DNA of 40,941 nt. It comes from Lichtheimia corymbifera B2541 (lineage: Eukaryota > Mucoromycota > Mucoromycetes > Mucorales > Lichtheimiaceae). The notes below the pieces were generated by a model. That model had not been told where the DNA came from, made no database searches, and saw nothing but the letters and a program-made list of their open reading frames with translations. Position 1 is the first letter of the stretch, and each line of letters opens with the position of its first letter. Below are positions 21,521-33,796 of this stretch, piece after piece. The position numbers and the translations under genes are program-made. The stretch is taken from assembly GCA_000697475.1 (NCBI GenBank), contig JNEU01000828.1, positions 1-40,941 of the forward strand, written 5' to 3'.

Positions 21521-22950
21521 ATGGTTGATAATATCCTTGCACCAACGATCGGATATGACTCGTCACCAGGACCTGACTCGCTCGAACTTATGTCGGAAAC
21601 ACTCTCATTGACTTGTATTTCGATCCTTGCCACGGCCTTTGGCTTTAAGACAAATAATCAACGCATGAGTAGATTGACGTACGGGCAGTTTCTTGTATTG
21701 CTGCTCTATATGTTATCTTGGGCTTTTTGCGTCACATCCATGGTGGTTATTTCAACAAATGATGGTATGCAACAAAAGCGATTGACATCCCCACATAATA
21801 GCCGCCATCGTGAAACATGAAATGGATGCTGACTTGCATTGTGCTACTAGGAAATGCGGTATCATGCACCATGGGAATCCTAACATGCGACGTCTTTTAT
21901 GCTGCCACCAAGATTACCATTTATGCATGGTAGGCCATATACATTGTAGTAGGCTGCACAGGGCTAAACATGATATACCTTATAAGGCTTATTGAAAGGG
22001 CCCATCTGGCAACTGCTAAGCGAACAACTCGACGGCATTCACCACTCTACCGCTTTAACATTGCATTACTATCTCCCTATATTGGTATCTTTGTCCTCAT
22101 GGTAAGGCATCTACGTCAATCACCTTAGCCTTTATCTATGCTTACCATGCCGTTAGGTGATTTTTCGTAATGATCACCTTCTCGAAGACGGTACCTGCAT
22201 AATCGGCTTGCAGTATATTGCCAGTATTCCTCTCCTGGTAAAACCTGCATGAATGAGCCACTCTGAATATTGCTATTGCTAACAAAGTACTTGCTTACAA
22301 CAGTGCTATGACTTTGTAAAGACATGAATTGTGCTGGTGCCATTCTTTCGCGTTTGCTGATTCCTTTTACATAGATCTTAAACCTCTATCTTACGATCCT
22401 TTTTGTGCGACCACTTGTTAGTGCGAATCGCGATTCGTCTGGGGATGTTGATGCTCGAAAAGAAACGCGGCTATACAAATTAACACGGCGCACAGTGGTG
22501 GCAGCTGCCGTGTGCCTTATTGTTTCAATGATCAATGTACTTATATTGGCTATTGGAAGAGGATACGAGCGCGGCGTAGTATGTCTCACGATGTGCACGG
22601 TGGATGTAACCATCAATGTGCTTACAATTCACTGGGTAAGCATGCAAAAAAAAAAAAAAAGAACTATGGCATTTTTTTTCTCTCTTGCTGAATAATTAAT
22701 GTAGGTCACCACGCATCGAATCAAGGTTTCCTTACGCAGCATGTCTGCTCATGCCAGAAGTAATTCTCACTCTACGCCAGCATCATCACCGCATGGTGAA
22801 GATACACATGCGATGGATTACCATCACCAAAACATTGCTATGAATACTAATATGCCCAATCCTAACAAGACAAACTGCTCTCGTGACGATGATGATAGCA
22901 TCCACTCTACACAGGTGTCACAAAGTAGTCTGATCAAAGCTTTACATTAA
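21521..22950 (+). CDS. Seven-transmembrane protein of unknown function, with a 12-nt microexon
   Basis: Seven exons join in phase: 21521-21764, 21851-21929, 21987-22101, 22157-22237, 22304-22315, 22375-22635 and 22705-22950, for 345 aa. About seven hydrophobic segments are visible: LTCISILATAFGF, FLVLLLYMLSWAFCVTSMVV, TCDVFYAATKITIYAW, ALLSPYIGIFVLMVIF, CIIGLQYIASIPLLCYDFIL, VVAAAVCLIVSMINVLIL and LTMCTVDVTINVLTIHW. A hydrophilic His/Ser/Asn/Asp-rich tail follows (SSPHGEDTHAMDYHHQN, DDDDSIHSTQVSQSS). Exon 5 encodes only Cys-Tyr-Asp-Phe, yet it restores an obvious membrane helix between its neighbours. The start at 21521 was chosen because upstream in-frame sequence is a pyrimidine-tract leader; an upstream Met at 21287 exists. 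Similar anonymous 7TM proteins occur in Mucorales as far as I recall; receptor function is possible but unproven. Confidence 0.82.
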
Positions 22951-24313
22951 GAGGGATCCCCACACATACACTGCATGTAGTCCCCATTATCTTATTAAAC
23001 GTAATACATTTGCTTTTATGATACGACTTGCAGGTTATTTGTGTTTTGGTCTTTGTTCATTGTTATCTTGGACAATGAACCACCTAAACATCACTATAAG
23101 CCAACAGGAATGAGGAGGGAACCACAATGTGCCGAGGTCACCACACAATAAATAATCATTGATTGATTGGTGTGCTGGAGCACAAGGCTAAACAGGAATC
23201 CAAGATGGTTGCTTGATCTATAAATGGATTGGCGTCGGCACTCGTACTCCCCAATTGCGCACTGTTATCCTCGTGCGCAGTGGAATCTTTACAACATGTG
23301 CGATAGTCTCTTTATACATTGCATCAAACGAAAGACATTGCTTTAAACAGCTTTAATTACTTTGCAAGCTACCGTACCCTTTATCATTTATCATAAAACA
23401 ATAGTTAGATTGTAGCTCGATAAGAAACACGCCCACTGCAGCAAGCAACATCACGTTCTCAGCGCAGTGCAAGTACGTTCGTAATTGTAGCTCAGTCTGA
23501 AACGATCAAGTATATCTGGCTTTGGAGTATGCATGGAAAAATATGTGTTTGCATAGCCCTCATTCTCCTGCTTTCAAGATGAGACAATGGGAAGCTTTGA
23601 GTTTTCAGGAGTAAACACCGCGGGGGTGATAAGAACTAAAAAAGATTGACTTCCCCCTTCCGTTAAACCCGAGAATTACCTTGGTAACGTAAGATGCCGA
23701 AAAGTTGGATTTCATTATAGAGTAGTAGTATACTTTTGATATGAGCGTCGTTAGTGTATTGACTATGTTATCATTGGTAATTTGAGCGGGAAATGCAACT
23801 GATTGATCGGCAATGCACGAAAACTAAAACACAGCTAATAAATGGATCCGATCTCCCTGGGTGTCTGAGATGGCGTTTTACACTGCAGCTGCTTGCAGCA
23901 GCAGACATTAGTCCACGCGATATATGATAATAGCCATCTTGCAGAAGAACCGTTAAAGCCGAGGATGAATCACCGCACGAATTATATTATTAGCACTAGA
24001 GTGGGACAAAAAAGACAGTGCGTGCACCATCAAGAGAGGCACTTGCAAGGTTGTCTCAAGTAGTGACACGAATGATGCGCCGTGTAACATTGCATGGACA
24101 ATTGTTTTCTTGCCACCATAACTCTCTTTCTCTTTTTCTCTTCCTCTCTTTTGTTGTTCATATCCACGTTCTTTTTCCCTATCAATTTACTTTATCCGTA
24201 TCACCTGCACGACACTCTTTTACTCATCTCTCTCTTTCTCTCCGCGAATGCAACACGAGTGTGCGTTGTAACAACCTTGGACATTCCTTTCTCTTTTCTT
24301 CTTCATTCCACTC
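22951..24313. other. Intergenic region upstream of the START protein gene
   Basis: A 1.36-kb AT-rich gap between two plus-strand genes. It holds a perfect 9-bp hairpin with an 8-base loop at 23055-23080 (GTTCATTGT / ACAATGAAC) and a long pyrimidine tract (24121-24310) leading to the START-protein ATG. No gene was found. Confidence 0.5.
23055..23080. repeat. Short perfect inverted repeat
   Basis: GTTCATTGT and its reverse complement ACAATGAAC are separated by TATCTTGG. The left part, with its preceding GGTCTTT, matches a phrase that recurs in the element at 1-1420 (GGTCTTTGTTCATTGT), so it may be a tiny relic of that family. It could equally be chance. Confidence 0.5.
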
Positions 24314-27300
24314 ATGAAACAAAAGATTGCGACACGCGTACCTGCTCCACCTTCATTGATTGCACTGGGTCTCGATGACTACAGCGATTGGGACGATCAA
24401 CACTCACCAGCCTTACGTCCAACATCCAATGATAGCGCGTACTCTTCTTCAGCTACCTCTCCACCTCCACCTCCACAACAACAACAACAACAACAACTTA
24501 ACGCTATCCATGCAAAGCAATACTCGAATACTGCAGTAACACCATCATCATCATCACCATCGGCTATGCCACGATATCATACAGTCTTTAGTGAGGATGA
24601 AGATGACAGTGGACCATCAGCAAGTGGATCATCACTTGCAGCTGCAGGCAACATGTTTTCATCACTTTTACCATCATCAATGCGTTCATCTTCACATCAA
24701 CACCAATCAATGGGATTCATGGACCCAGTCCTTATCTCGCCTGCATACCACATACATCAAGCAGACAATGCCTTATCTACGTTGAAACAAGTGGTGCGTG
24801 ATGACGGTTGGAAAAAGGCACTCAAGCACAAGAGTGGTGTCGTGGTCCATATGAAACAAGGCATCCACAAAGGCGATAAGACACCTATCTTTAAAGGTCA
24901 AGCCATTATCCATGGATTCTCACCTCAATCTATATTCTATGTGATTGGCATGCGTCGACTATGGGATGAAAGGTAAATGGATCGGGCCGGCGGGCAGGGA
25001 GGGGTACAGTGATGGTGGCAAATGATGATGCACGAGCACATGGTATGTGGAGGCTAATAATTGTGCATTTACAGTTACGAAGATGGGAATCTAGTGGAGA
25101 ACCTTAATGATACGACCTCGCTCACTTATGAAGTCAGTAAGGCCACTGCTACCTCAAAGTATGATACAACATTCTTGGTATTCGTTCGTTTACTTATTCT
25201 ATAATTTAGATCCCGGGATCTATCTTTGGTTGAAAAGATTGAATGCAGTCAAGATGGAACTATCACTTTTGCATGTACAAGCGTTGAATCACCAAGGCTA
25301 CCCAAGGTTCCTGGTCGAGTGCGTGCACAAGTCAAGGTATGCGATAGGATGGATTAGATAGGACTCTCTCACACACTCGCTCACTGAGTAATTTAGTTAC
25401 AAGGATGGATTCTTGAGCCAACTCGTGGACCTACACCTGCAACACGTGTCACTTTTGTGGTGCAAGAAACAATCAAAGGATGGATGCCTGGATTCACCAA
25501 GAAATCACTTGCCAGACGACCACTTGCCATTGCTGCAGTCAATGAATATCTTCAAAGGAAAACAGACCGCATGCGTGCCCAAAGCAAATCTTCCCATCAT
25601 CGACCATCCGTGTTTGGTCCCACTCTTGAACCTCGTCCTCACAGGTAAAAAAGACAAAAAATTGGTTATATCACTGTGACACTCACCAATATATATATTG
25701 TAGATTAAATACACAGCACCCATCACCAACAGCGAGTCTACAAAGCTTTGAATCCTCAGTATCACCAACACCATCACCTACCAATTCTCAACGATCCATT
25801 TTGACAGACAACACCACCACGAACCCTACCACCAAAAAGCGTATCACTTTTGCAGATCAAGATAAAGCGCCTACATCCGACAATGAAAACAATCCAGGAT
25901 CATCATCAAAGTCAAACACGCTGTCACTAGCGCCTCCAACAGCAACGATTCCCGGACGACACCTTTATCCATCACAACGACATCCCAAAAAGAAGGTGGA
26001 AAGTCTTGAAACATTGAAGCGACTTTCAGCAACGCTGGATGATTGGACCAAGAAAGGGGAACGTGATGGCGTGGATATGTATACGCGATCTGAAAATGGC
26101 AAGGCACTCTTTTTACGTGGAGATTGCATCATTGAGGGTGGATGGACAGCTGAACAATTATGCTCGGTGATACACTGTTTTGGAGCACGAAAGATTTGTA
26201 AGTCATTGGAATAGTCATTGTATAGGATTTGTATATATTAACATGGCTGTAATCAAGGGGATGAACGCTTTGAGGATGGAAAGATCCATGATCGATTTAG
26301 CCAAAAGGAATACCTTGTTCAGTGGTGGCTACGCAACATGTTCCCTGTGAATTCGACTGATATATCAGCCATTACCAGCATTGACACGGATGCATCTACT
26401 GGCACCATATACACTGCAAGTACAAGTGTTATCGATTCGCACATTCCTGTGGATGAGACAAAGCCATGTGTTCGAGGCCATACTGATTTGAATGGATGGG
26501 TGTTTACGCCTCTGCTTGATGAACGGGGTCGTACCAAGTCTGTCAAAGTTACCATGGTGTGTAACATGGATTACAAGTGCGACAACATTCCCGCCAACAC
26601 TGCAAAAGTGATCCAAGATGAGATGTTTGCATGTGTTGCCAATGTGCGTAATTACGTGGAAGAATATGGATGTCCTCCGTACATTCGACGTGTGGCTGGC
26701 AAAGTAGCTGAAGAAGAATTCGAGAGCAAAACAGGAACATACCAAGTGACCTACATCGCCAAGCACGAGCCTTCTCATTCATATCGAGCACGACGAAGTG
26801 GATGGTGCACAGACATTCGATTTCACCGATCCGTGTATCCTCAAGGCTTGGATGTCAAAGTCTCTCCTTCAAATGGCACTCGTGTTGAAATGTCTTCTGA
26901 TAATCGAAGTATTCGCATATTCACAACAAGCTCAGAAATGGAAGGAAAACGTGTTGTTGTTCAATTGACAACTGAACATCGCGCCAAGCATGAGAAAACA
27001 TCCAGCACACAAGAGGTCACCACCGTCCAGAAACAAGAAGATCAGGTCACAGCCAAAACAATCATTGAGGATGAACCCAACCATAATCATTTACCATCAT
27101 CACCCATCGTCGAGACAAAGGATGAACAAGTTACACAACCCCAACAACATGAACAACCAAGTTCTCCTACCAACCTTTCAACACATCCTTTGAATCCATC
27201 CCATTCAACACCCAACATTGATTCCGCCACAACACCTCTGTCACCTACCTCACACGTTTCAACCGAATCAAGCCAGGCCCAAGTACCTAAAGGCTACATG

Positions 27301-27502
27301 CTGGTCCCACAAACCTATCAAGTAAGTTGCACCCCTCCCACTTTGGTCATCAGTGAACATTTCCCACTAATACTTTTGATAGAACAACAACATCGTCATT
27401 ATTTCAGATGAGCTCACATTCAATGGGCAGCAATTGGCTGTCATTTTTCTGGCAATGGTTTTCTGCTACTACATGGGCAAATTTGCATGTACCTGTGGAT
27501 AG
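24314..27502 (+). CDS. Tail-anchored protein with two START lipid-binding domains
   Basis: Likely a membrane-anchored lipid-binding or transfer protein. Seven exons join in phase: 24314-24972, 25075-25158, 25210-25336, 25397-25644, 25704-26197, 26258-27321 and 27383-27502, for 931 aa. Residues 1-150 are disordered, with Pro, Gln and Ser runs (a CAA repeat encodes polyQ) and an acidic SEDEDDSG patch. START domain 1 (about 155-375) shows KSGVVVHMKQGI, FKGQAIIHGFS, GMRRLWDE, LVEKIECSQDG and LQGWILEPTRG. A Ser/Thr/Pro linker follows, then START 2 (about 450-690) with FLRGDCIIEGGW, KIWDERFEDGKI, GWVFTPLLDE and the C-terminal helix. A beta-rich piece, another disordered stretch, and a hydrophobic helix (QLAVIFLAMVFCYYMG) with a very short tail finish the protein, as in ER tail-anchored proteins. 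The start is the first Met after the pyrimidine leader. Confidence 0.88.
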
Positions 27503-27579
27503 GCTCATTTCTTGTACTAGAATCACTTTATTACTTTTTATATACATTGTTACTGAATACAAATACTACTACGTAATAT

Positions 27580-28310
27580 CTACATTATTATCTCATCATT
27601 CAAATCGATTTCAACAATCTCTACTATATCATCTTGATGATCATGAAACCATGCTGTTACTTGTTCTTGGATAGCTTGCCCTGATTTCCATAACCATAGC
27701 GATACACGCTCTGCTCTTGTTAGCAAGATATCCATCCATTGTCTGGGTTGGTAGCGTTCAAGCTCGGCTGATAGTCTGCTCATTCTGGAAACGATTCGAT
27801 CATATAGCAACTGGTCATCCTCAATGTAAGCTTTGATCACGTGCTGTATCCTCTCGACTTGTACATTCCATGTTGCCAAAACAGAATCTGATTGTTGTTG
27901 TAGTGTTGCTAACCAACCCTTGATCCATGACTGCCATTCAATTCCTTGGAACCAGACATTGATCTTATCATGTTGACGGTACATAAAGCATACACATAGC
28001 AACAATGACAGAATGACACCAAAGCCAATAATGCGTATCCGTGATCGTGGTTGCTGTAATGTAGATGATGATATAGGCTATGTAGGTGTCGTTGTTAATA
28101 CCTTGATTCATTCATACACACCCATGATCCATCCAATAAACTTACCTTGGTTTTACTCCTCGATACCCAACCGCGCGTCGCATAAGAAATATAAACCCCA
28201 GGTCCTGTGCGTGAAGGGGGTAGCCTGCTGACAGTCTTTGTAACTCCAACAATAGCCTGTGATCGGTCGTCAATCTCGTCAGTGTATTGGCGATGGTCAA
28301 GATCGTACAT
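27580..28310 (-). CDS. Single-membrane-span protein of unknown function
   Basis: Two exons (28310-28146 and 28053-27580) join in phase for 212 aa. The N-terminal half-exon is hydrophilic (MYDLDHRQYTDEIDDRSQ) and ends with a basic stretch. Exon 2 opens QPRSRIRIIGFGVILSLLLC, a single membrane helix at about residues 62-80 preceded by arginines. The remainder (~130 aa) is Trp/Gln-rich and likely helical (WFQGIEWQSWIKGWLATLQQ, VERIQHVIKAYIEDDQLLYD), ending in an acidic tail. I do not recognise a family. It sits 67 bp downstream of SEC66 in the same direction and ends 77 bp from the convergent START-protein gene. ER or other endomembrane location is possible. Confidence 0.72.
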
Positions 28311-28377
28311 TGGGGAGGGACGAAAAGAAGAGAGGTGTATACAGATACCGCCATGGCAACAGCAGGCAGGCTCATTT

Positions 28378-28970
28378 TTATTCACAATGATCATGCTCGC
28401 AACTACATTTCCCTTTTCTATCATTATCCTTGATTTCTTCACGCATAGCATCGCATGCTTTTTGATCCTGTTTTTGCTTATCAGACTCCAGCATTTGACT
28501 TGCGGTAGTGAAGATTGTCTTTGACCAGTTATCCTTGAAGGTATTGGCTTCCAATGCAATGTCTTGTAACTCTCGCATCGTCTCTTGTTCAGCAGCTTGG
28601 AATTCTTGCCATACATCATCCCCCAAATGGCCTGTTTTCAATAGCTGCAATAGTGCTGGCTTCTCTTGTTGTACTGCAAGGAACCGTCGTACACCTTCCA
28701 TGGCTCGTTGTAGCAACGCCGACTGCAAGTGGTGTTCAGCGACAGGTGGCTCCGTGTTGAGCAATGCAATGTACTTTTCCTTGGCGTCATTCTCTGGGAA
28801 CCATGGCTCAATCACCTTGACATCTACAAAGTATATTAGATTGAGGACGAGTCAAAGAACAAATAAAGAGAGAGAGACATACTTGTTGCACGCCGATAAA
28901 TGTATGAAAACACGCTCATGGTGGCAACACAACCACCTAAATAAGCTGTAGGAAGGATCAAAAAGCTCAT
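28378..28970 (-). CDS. sec66: Sec66/Sec71 subunit of the ER post-translational translocon
   Basis: Subunit of the Sec62/Sec63 complex that drives post-translational import of proteins into the ER. Two exons (28970-28883 and 28823-28378) join in phase for 177 aa, slightly shorter than yeast Sec66 (206). The N-terminus is a short hydrophobic anchor (MSFLILPTAYLGGCVATMS). The body carries the family core: ALLNTEPPVAEHHLQSALLQ, RAMEGVRRFLAVQQEKPALL, GHLGDDVWQEFQAAEQE, and a helical segment ending FTTASQMLESDKQ. The tail is Lys/Cys/His-rich (CSCEHDHCE). The start was chosen as the first Met of the frame that splices in phase with exon 2. Confidence 0.92.
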
Positions 28971-29068
28971 TATGATAAAGAGATATGGAAAGAGAAAGAA
29001 GAAGGGTCAGGGGTATGAAGGAATCTCATATTCAGGAGGTTACGTGTATATAGAAACAACAACATTGG

Positions 29069-29079
29069 TTTTATATATA
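29069..29079 (-). promoter_or_regulatory. TATA-like box of sec66
   Basis: On the minus strand the sequence reads TATATATAAAA, about 100 bases upstream of the sec66 start. It lies inside the 130-bp gap after the stop codon of the next upstream gene, so the promoter must be compact. Confidence 0.45.
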
Positions 29080-29100
29080 AAGTATTTAGAAGGAATACAT

Positions 29101-32100
29101 TTATGCTTCTCCAAGAAGCCATTCTACAACTGCATTTTCTTGGTCTTGGACATCATCCCACTCATCGTCTTGTAGAAACCATTCTTCATCGCCTTCAACC
29201 AATCCATGTTCAGAGCTCTTGTCACTGAGATTCTCAGAATCCGAAATGTCTCCAGTATGGATGGATTTGGATATCGATACACCTGTCTCGTCTGTAATCA
29301 CAAGTGCTGGTGGACCATCATCATCATGGTTGGTGACAAGAACGGGATCGGTTTGCACACCAGCATCGACAGTGACAGGAGGTCGTGATGCATGAGCCGT
29401 GGTGGTGTATGTTGTGCTACGTCGTTCAAGAAGACCGGGTTCACGTTGCAAGTACAAGAAACGTTCTCGGCGTGGCATATAAGATGCGGTGCGCTGTTGT
29501 CGATGGTGTTGCTGTGCAGAGTCGTCCAGCGAATTGGCTCGTTCAAATTGCATCACTTTATCAAGTACACTACTAGGTCGTGGAGCACGCATAGCAGCAG
29601 GTGTTGTGGATGTTGTTGCTGGTACTTCCTCATCAGCATGATTGTCGTTGCTATTGGTGCTGATACCTTGCTCAACAACTGCTGAACGACGAGCCATGAT
29701 TACTGGTGAACGGCGACCTGCAGTAGCAGTAGTAGTAGTAGTAGTGGTGGTGGTGGTGGTGGTGGTCGTAGCAGTAGTAGGTGTTGTAGTATTGGAGACA
29801 TCTTGGATATTGTTCTTGGACATGCTATCAAAAGCCTTGACTGTCATTTCGACAGAGCCTGCTGTCGATAATCGGTGACGCATAATATCATTCATGGCAT
29901 AACTTTCGTGAAGCGACTGACGACGTGATGAGCCAACCAAGGATGCACGTTTGGCTGTCATACTTGAAGGTCGTTCAGGTTCATCCACAGTGGATGGTGA
30001 AGATCGCTCGTTATCAAAATGAACACCTTTTTCTTGATCCTTGTTAGATCCTTCACTTGCAGGTGGAGATGGTGGTGCTGCATCATTGTTGTTGCTAGAT
30101 GTGATACTGCGGCTAACACTCTCATTGCTGCTCTTGCTTGATAAGGATGATGCCTTTTCTCTTTGTTGTTCCTGAGACACATTGTCAACATCCTCAGTTG
30201 TGGTAGGCTTAGGCAATCCTCTTAATGCAGCTTCAGCCTTTTTTCTTTGCTCCTCTTGTTCCTCCTTTTCTCGTTGTCGTCTCAAGTTCTCACGACTCTT
30301 TTTACTGCTGCTGCTGCTACGTCGCAATAAACGGGGTCGTTGTGGTTGCTGTTCCTTTTTCACTGAGGATGTATCATTTGTAGGCTTTTCTGGTGTTGTT
30401 TTGGGTGTTGCTGTGATAGGTGCAGGTGATTGAACTACAACAGGCGATGCTGAAGAAGAAGAAGGAGAAGAAGCTGGGTGATTGGTGGTGGTGGTGGTGG
30501 TGATTGTTGGAGGTTTTGGAGCCTCTCTAGGATTCTCGAAACGTGTATCAAGAGGACCTGCAGGTTTCTTTTGCTCTGGCAATGGTGGCATTGGAGCTGT
30601 TGCTGATGATGGTTTCTTAATAGAGCGATCACTTCCAAAAGATGACTTTGGTTTCACTGTATGATGATGAGTAGTTGGTGGTGCTGCTGCTGCTGCTAAT
30701 ACTCCATGCTTGGGCTTGGATGAATTAGGAACAGCGGACATGGAAGATACGTTGCGTCGTGGTGCCGATGAAGAAGAAGCTGTAGCTGTACCATTCAATG
30801 ATCGAGTAGCACGTGATGCACTGCTTGCAGTTGAACGTCGTTCCCAACTACTAGATTTAGGCGTATCATCCACCATTTGATTCTTGACTTCGATTGACTT
30901 TAGTCGGTTGGGTGTCAATGATACTTTCATTGTGTTGCCGGATCGAATAAGATCTTCAAAGTTCATGGCTGGTGCATCTGGATCATAAACTGATACCGAT
31001 AAGGGTGATCGATCAGCTCCACCATCATCTTTTCGAAACACCTTGTATGCTTTTTTGCTGCTGTTGGCTGAGCTGTTATCAAATGTGCTGAGAGTGCCAT
31101 TACTCGTACTACCACTCATCATAGACGTTGGACGCTGACTAACACCGGATCTCATCGAGTACTGTGATACTGAAAGTCGATCATTCGGGTTCATGACATC
31201 ATCGTCGTATCCAATATCCAAATCATCAAAGCATATATCCAAGAATCCATCAGCTCCATTGTTGTTGCTCCCTGATGCTAACGGACGATACCACATGTGC
31301 ATATTAGTATATCATACATGCAAAGAAATTATGTTTGTGTATGCTTACTTGAGGAACGCATGTGATTTGGTGGTACTGCTGCTGCATGGAAAGATGACAC
31401 CGGTGTTCGCGGTTTGTAACCCATGGCAAATGCCCGTTTCTATGCATGATGTATGTGCCACGCATGTGAGCAATTTACTTGCACTACATAACCCCCCTCG
31501 CTCAAAAACTCCTTTCTTACCTCGAGCTTGTCACGCAATTCCATACGATGAAATACGCCACCCACTTGAATGTCATCCACAAGCGCCAAAAAGACCTGTT
31601 TGATACGAATGTACTCGGTATCTTCATGTTCGGCTGTCATGGCAATGGCTGTCAAGACGTATTCTGCAATATGCTCGAGAACGGTGGTGACATAAATAGC
31701 AACAATAGGAACGATAGCGATATTTTGTCGTGCAGTGGGGGTAATAGCTGGATCCATGTACGCTCGTTGCTCCTCTCTGTCGGCAAGTGTACAAAATTCA
31801 AGGCACTTTTCTCGCAGTAGGGGTAATGCATCGTTTACCGGGAACTCTGGCTGCCCATCGGTACCCAACATACGCATCCGCTCGTATGATTCATAATCTA
31901 TCGCTTCGGTCTCGGTAAAAGTTTTGACTTCAAGCTCGGCTTCAACAATCGCATTCTTTCCCAGCGTTGACGGCAATAATGTGAACACCACAGCCTTGAT
32001 ACGTGACAAATCAAGCGATAACGACGACGTCAATAGCAATACAAGGTATTCATCGAGGAAGTGATTGATAGCTTGCAATGCGTCATTCGATACTCGATAA

Positions 32101-32233
32101 GGTCCAATCTCGGAGATGATGGCATTGGCAGCGCTTTGACAAATGTACCGTGCATCGACTAGTATCCCTTGTTAGTAACATACACACACACACACACAAT
32201 AAAGCTTGTTTTGTTCACATTACCTCTTGACAT
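29101..32233 (-). CDS. Large protein with histone-fold-like N-terminal domain and long disordered tail
   Basis: Four exons join in phase: 32233-32224, 32158-31521, 31439-31349 and 31277-29101, for 971 aa. Exon 1 carries only three codons plus one base. Residues about 4-215 form a conserved-looking helical domain (YICQSAANAIISEIGPYRVS, ALQAINHFLDEYLVLLLTSS, LLPSTLGKNAIVEAELEVKT, PIVAIYVTTVLEHIAEYVLT, YIRIKQVFLALVDDIQVGGV) whose helix spacing recalls the histone fold; similar N-termini occur in uncharacterised fungal proteins as far as I recall. The rest is Ser/Thr/Pro/Ala-rich, with basic RRSSSSSKKSREN-like patches, a run of about 14 Thr, and an acidic Trp-containing C-terminus (EEWFLQDDEWDDVQDQEN). 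The function is unknown; a scaffold or chromatin role is a guess. Confidence 0.82.
29721..29780. repeat. Trinucleotide repeat coding poly-threonine
   Basis: GTA/GTG triplets on the plus strand (TAC/CAC-shifted ACN codons on the minus strand) encode a run of about 14 threonines in the 971-aa protein. Such triplet runs are prone to length variation. Confidence 0.85.
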
Positions 32234-33796
32234 GAGGGTATAGTATTACAGGTTGTTGAAGAAGAAAAGGTATGATAGTCGGATTGGTGGATTGGCCCTA
32301 ATCAGGCACAAGGCATAAACATACAAAGATGTAGGTGGAGGGAAAAGGACAAGGAGTGATTAGAGCGAGAGAGGGGAAAAGATTGAATGAAAGGAGTGTG
32401 GCTGTTCCAAGAAAAAAGAAAGAAACGTCTTGGGAGAGTGTATAGAAGATGGAAAGAGTAAATAGATGAGAAGAGCAATTGAATTAACCTCGTGTTTCCT
32501 TTTGTTTGCTGTGTAACCCACCTTGTGCATATCGGAGGAGAAACATACCCACCCATTCTGCATCCACGCGAGTATCATATTTACACATGCATTCTCCCAC
32601 AATATCCCAGTCAAATATTCTTCTACCCGTATATGTAAACCTTCTTGTATATACACTCCTTGGTACTAGGAGCCCACTGCGATCTATCTATCTGCTACTC
32701 CTCCCCTTATTCTTCTGCTGGGAATGCTAGGAAGGAAGAATATATAGTCATTTTTCTATCTTGAGCGCGCTATTCTTGTATTTATTAAGCATCAGCACTA
32801 GCCCAAAAAAATGATCGACTTGCTACATGACCCTTATTGAAATCAAAAGCGCCTAATCCCAATTTCTGGATGTATGTTCTATGCATGCATACATTTCCTA
32901 CTTCTTACTGAAACGCATCTCACAGACAACAAAGGTGCCATCTTTATACCATACATGAAATACCTAATATAAGCTACAACTTTATGTCAACAATGAGTCC
33001 GATGTATGCTGTTGCTCCAGGATTGCGACAGCGACATTATTACAATCATACTGAATTCTGCCATATTGGGATCATCCAATCTTTTTGTCCGCTCTTCCTT
33101 TTTTAAAGCTGGCAATCATGAATGCGACTGGTATCCCGTTACAGTTTCGGAGCCAGGGTATACAATGGAATACATGTTTTAAATCAATCAACTTTGGAAA
33201 GCTTTTTTTCGTTGTCTCTCCTTCGTTGATGAGCTATATTGACGTTCACCAAGCTAAAAAAGACATCACCATTATTCAAGTCTTATGGCAACTTCCATGA
33301 TTGATCCTTTTTATTAACCAGAATTGATCGTCGTCATCAATATGGCTGTAAGAAATCATCCATCCTCGAGAGGACTCGCTTGTTGGGCACCTCGATCTAA
33401 CTGCTACGTCTTCTTGCAGCATGCTGCCAAACGCTACTGTCAGGTGGATTTCAATTGTGATAATATCATGCAATCCGACAATTGCACTTACGTACTCCTC
33501 GTACACAAGGTAGTCTGTTAATGGCAAACCTTACATATATATCAACACATAATGAGTGCTATGATTGATGTGATCGTTACCGATGGATATATCCACCTTG
33601 CCCTAATGGTTCATGTCGAATGCTGAAAGAAAATAATGGAAACAGGTCCTGAAGCTGGCATCGCTTTTACTTGGCTTCTCCATCCCAACAACATGAAATA
33701 AAAATGGCCCGTCGTCTTATAATAAAGTCATTGTTGTATTGTTGACTCTTTGTTGCTGAATGCTGATATATCTTAGATCCGTTGTTGTTGTCATGA
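32234..33796. other. Gene-poor stretch upstream of the 971-aa protein gene
   Basis: Contains the promoter and leader of the histone-fold-like gene. Short frames such as 33276-33527 (-), with EEYVSAIVGLHDIITIEIHL, have a mildly protein-like look but no splice partners or recognised family, so they are not called as genes. Confidence 0.45.

Noticed and set aside
29642..29878. Plus-strand frame with a long valine run
   Set aside because: It is the antisense of the poly-threonine triplet repeat in the 971-aa protein.
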